This document shows positions 10,041-11,380 of a stretch of DNA of 11,380 nucleotides, in pieces (the first letter of the stretch is position 1; each line of letters begins with the position of its first letter). This DNA comes from an uncultured bacterium (GTDB lineage: Bacteria; Patescibacteriota; Minisyncoccia; Phycocordibacterales; CAIZIN01). The stretch spans positions 1 to 11,380 of the forward strand of contig CAIZIN010000036.1 in NCBI GenBank assembly GCA_903933085.1, in the 5' to 3' direction. Below the pieces are notes generated by a model. It made no database searches. It saw nothing but the letters and a program-made list of their open reading frames with translations, and had not been told where the DNA came from. The position numbers and the translations under genes were made by a program.

Positions 10041-10739
10041 ATGCTATCACTCATCATATCTATGTTTGCTGTCCTAAACATTGGAATACCTATTCCAGCA
10101 CAGGCATCCTCAGCAATAGAAGTACCTCAATTAATACAATCAACTCCAATTAAAAAAGTTGTACCTATTCCTATAACCAAAGAAATTCCTCTGGTCATCA
10201 CTAAACTAAACCCTGTTGTTAAAACACCAATAGTAAAAACCTTAATACCCGAAGTTACTTTTTATTCACAATTTACAGACATTAAATCGCCAGAATGGAA
10301 AAAAGTTGGATGTGGAGTGACAAGTCTCGCAATGATTATCGATTATTATAAACCTGATACAGTGGTAGTGGACACATTACTCAATCAAGGAATTAAAGGT
10401 GGTGCATATCTAAAAAATGCCGGATGGACATATAAAGGGTTAATTTCTTTAGGAAATAAATATGGCTTAGATGGTGAAAGTTATGATTTATCTTCCATGA
10501 GCAATAAATCCTCATTGGAAAAATTTAACACATACCTAAAAGACGGACCTGTTATTGCATCTGTTCACTATAAATTCGACCCAAAAAGTACAATACCGCA
10601 TCTCGTGGTAATAACAGGGATCGACAAGGATACCATGTATTACAATGACCCTGCCGCTAAAGTCGGAGGAAAAACTATCTCAACAGAAGATTTTATGAAA
10701 GCATGGAAAAAAAGATTCATCGTTGTAAGACCTACTTAA
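10041..10739 (+). CDS. Secreted C39-like cysteine peptidase (Peptidase_C39_2), 232 aa
   Basis: A hydrophobic segment and a likely signal-peptidase site after AQA (residues 20-22) indicate export. A Pro/Val/Lys-rich spacer (28-70) follows, then a papain-like C39_2 domain. The catalytic cysteine is C91 in VGCGVTSLAMIIDYY, the histidine is H187 in IPHLVVITGI, and the Asn/Asp is in MYYNDPA (N202, D203). The family cleaves peptides, often in cell-wall or bacteriocin contexts; the substrate is unknown. The ATG at 10041 is chosen; TTG 10029 is possible. Either way the usual basic N-region of a signal peptide is missing. Just upstream, a different frame reads VNKTLLWDNWDH from GTG 10003, which could be that N-region displaced by a frameshift. 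It lies 53 nt after the L,D-transpeptidase gene and ends before a two-way terminator. Confidence 0.8.
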   Translation: MLSLIISMFAVLNIGIPIPAQASSAIEVPQLIQSTPIKKVVPIPITKEIPLVITKLNPVVKTPIVKTLIPEVTFYSQFTDIKSPEWKKVGCGVTSLAMIIDYYKPDTVVVDTLLNQGIKGGAYLKNAGWTYKGLISLGNKYGLDGESYDLSSMSNKSSLEKFNTYLKDGPVIASVHYKFDPKSTIPHLVVITGIDKDTMYYNDPAAKVGGKTISTEDFMKAWKKRFIVVRPT

Positions 10740-10750
10740 ATAGAGCAAAA

Positions 10751-10790
10751 CAAAAAAATCACCTTGGAAAAAATAAGGTGATTTTTTATA
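10751..10790. terminator. Bidirectional intrinsic terminator
   Basis: AAATCACCTT (10756-10765) and AAGGTGATTT (10775-10784) form a perfect 10-bp stem with a 9-nt loop, flanked by an A run on the left and a T run on the right, so it can serve both converging genes. Its TAGAGCAAAACA lead-in and CACCTT/AAGGTG stem resemble the terminators inside the repeats, especially copy 7. Confidence 0.75.
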
Positions 10791-10815
10791 ATAGATATAA
10801 TCTAAACTCTAGTAG

Positions 10816-11319
10816 CTATTTCCAAAGAATCTTACTCCAATTTGGACTACTTCTTACATCCTGAATATTATTTTCTTCCATATACTGCCTCATCATTCCC
10901 CGCATTGGACCACGGCGTATCAAAGCATCATTTATGCCAACAACATCAACAACCAACCCTCCAACAATTATAGCTAAAATGAAACCGATAATCGCAATTT
11001 TGTAGTCTATTTTAAAATAAAAATCATATTTACGCAGGAGCCACAGACCAACAATTAATCCAATAATTGCAAATACAGGTATCCACCAAGGGAAACTGGA
11101 TACTATTTGATCAAACCTGTAATTCGCCATCGGCCCATGTGACCGTAAAAAGAATCTTATAAGCCCAACTAAAAATACAGAAGTTATTACTGACGCAACA
11201 AGTCCTACAAAAATAAGAGTTGAACCAAGAATAAAGTATATCTTAGGTCGCATCTTTATTTTCTCATCATGGATTTGGTCCATAATATCATCTGTAATGT
11301 TTATTAATTCTTTTGACAT
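10816..11319 (-). CDS. Three-helix membrane protein, probable anti-sigma-like partner of the ECF sigma factor, 167 aa
   Basis: A short cytoplasmic N-terminus (1-28, with MDQIHDEKIKMRPK) is followed by membrane helices at about 29-56, 77-95 and 107-128 and a C-terminal tail (129-167) predicted outside, rich in Met/Arg (RRGPMRGMMRQYMEENN). The start ATG (11319) overlaps the 3' end of an ECF sigma factor gene by 16 nt, so the two are translationally coupled. From memory, CPR genomes carry a family of small membrane proteins with an IKxEKIKPRPK-like N-terminus beside ECF sigma genes. By that context it may hold the sigma factor at the membrane and respond to an envelope signal. No zinc-binding anti-sigma motif is seen, so this role is inferred. 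It converges on the C39 peptidase gene. Confidence 0.65.
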   Translation of the reverse strand: MSKELINITDDIMDQIHDEKIKMRPKIYFILGSTLIFVGLVASVITSVFLVGLIRFFLRSHGPMANYRFDQIVSSFPWWIPVFAIIGLIVGLWLLRKYDFYFKIDYKIAIIGFILAIIVGGLVVDVVGINDALIRRGPMRGMMRQYMEENNIQDVRSSPNWSKILWK

Positions 11320-11378
11320 ATATGTTTCATTAATTTCTTTGCCCTACTGATACGTATAGCAACAGTGCCCATTGGAAT
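11304..11378 (-). CDS. ECF-type RNA polymerase sigma factor, C-terminal end only
   Basis: Read from the right edge on the minus strand, the frame gives IPMGTVAIRISRAKKLMKHICQKN and a TAA. This is the recognition helix and tail of sigma region 4: ECF factors typically end (L/I)P-x-GTV-xx-R-(I/L)-x-RA(R/K)KKL. The rest of the gene is outside the window. It ends inside the membrane-protein gene (16-nt overlap). The assignment rests on 24 residues but the motif is very characteristic. Confidence 0.7.
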   Translation of the reverse strand: MPMGTVAIRISRAKKLMKHICQKN

Positions 11379-11380
11379 TC

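Overview
The window is AT-rich, gene-dense, uses the standard code, and looks like a small-genome Patescibacteria (Candidate Phyla Radiation, probably Parcubacteria-like) chromosome. That placement is inferred from many short one-gene transcription units, apparently leaderless transcripts, membrane-anchored proteins starting MKNSQKG, and an ECF sigma factor tail overlapping a small three-helix membrane protein. No rRNA, complete tRNA, CRISPR array, transposase or recombinase is visible.

Positions 1-7974 form an integron-like cassette array. A repeat of about 90-110 nt recurs nine times (near 361, 978, 1562, 2829, 3398, 4659, 5282, 7019 and 7381). Each copy starts AACAAGTTC, most end GAACCTAT(T), and the two ends are imperfect inverted repeats with GTTRRR-type cores like integron attC sites. 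The 5' arm carries an extra small hairpin, and the loop holds an intrinsic-terminator hairpin. Between copies lie one or occasionally two genes in either orientation: a 2H (2'-5' RNA ligase-like) phosphoesterase, a 78-aa orphan, a 135-aa orphan, two membrane-anchored secreted proteins with a shared 5' end, a four-helix membrane protein, a PPase-like protein plus a P-loop kinase, a Nudix hydrolase, a Fic AMP-transferase, a 66-aa membrane protein and an SRPBCC/START-like protein. Eight of the eleven start-to-stop cassette genes have a -10 box TANAAT exactly 6 nt before the ATG, so they probably make leaderless mRNAs. Each cassette therefore seems to carry its own promoter, with terminators supplied by the flanking repeats.

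Some repeats are rebuilt. The 3398 copy has a loop of about 200 nt with a 20-bp perfect hairpin. The 4659 copy has extra nested hairpins. The 5282 copy is split by the fic gene, flanked by a 12-bp direct repeat. The 7019 copy lacks a recognisable 3' arm and follows a cloverleaf-like four-way structure.

From 7975 to the right end no repeat copy is seen. This part holds a 102-aa orphan, a gap of about 330 nt, a very basic 83-aa protein, an L,D-transpeptidase with an SH3-like region, a C39-like cysteine peptidase, and on the minus strand an ECF sigma factor tail overlapping a membrane protein that may be its anti-sigma partner. The right part looks like cell-envelope and signalling chromosome. 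The left part looks like exchangeable accessory cargo, several members of which handle nucleotides, RNA ends or AMP transfer.
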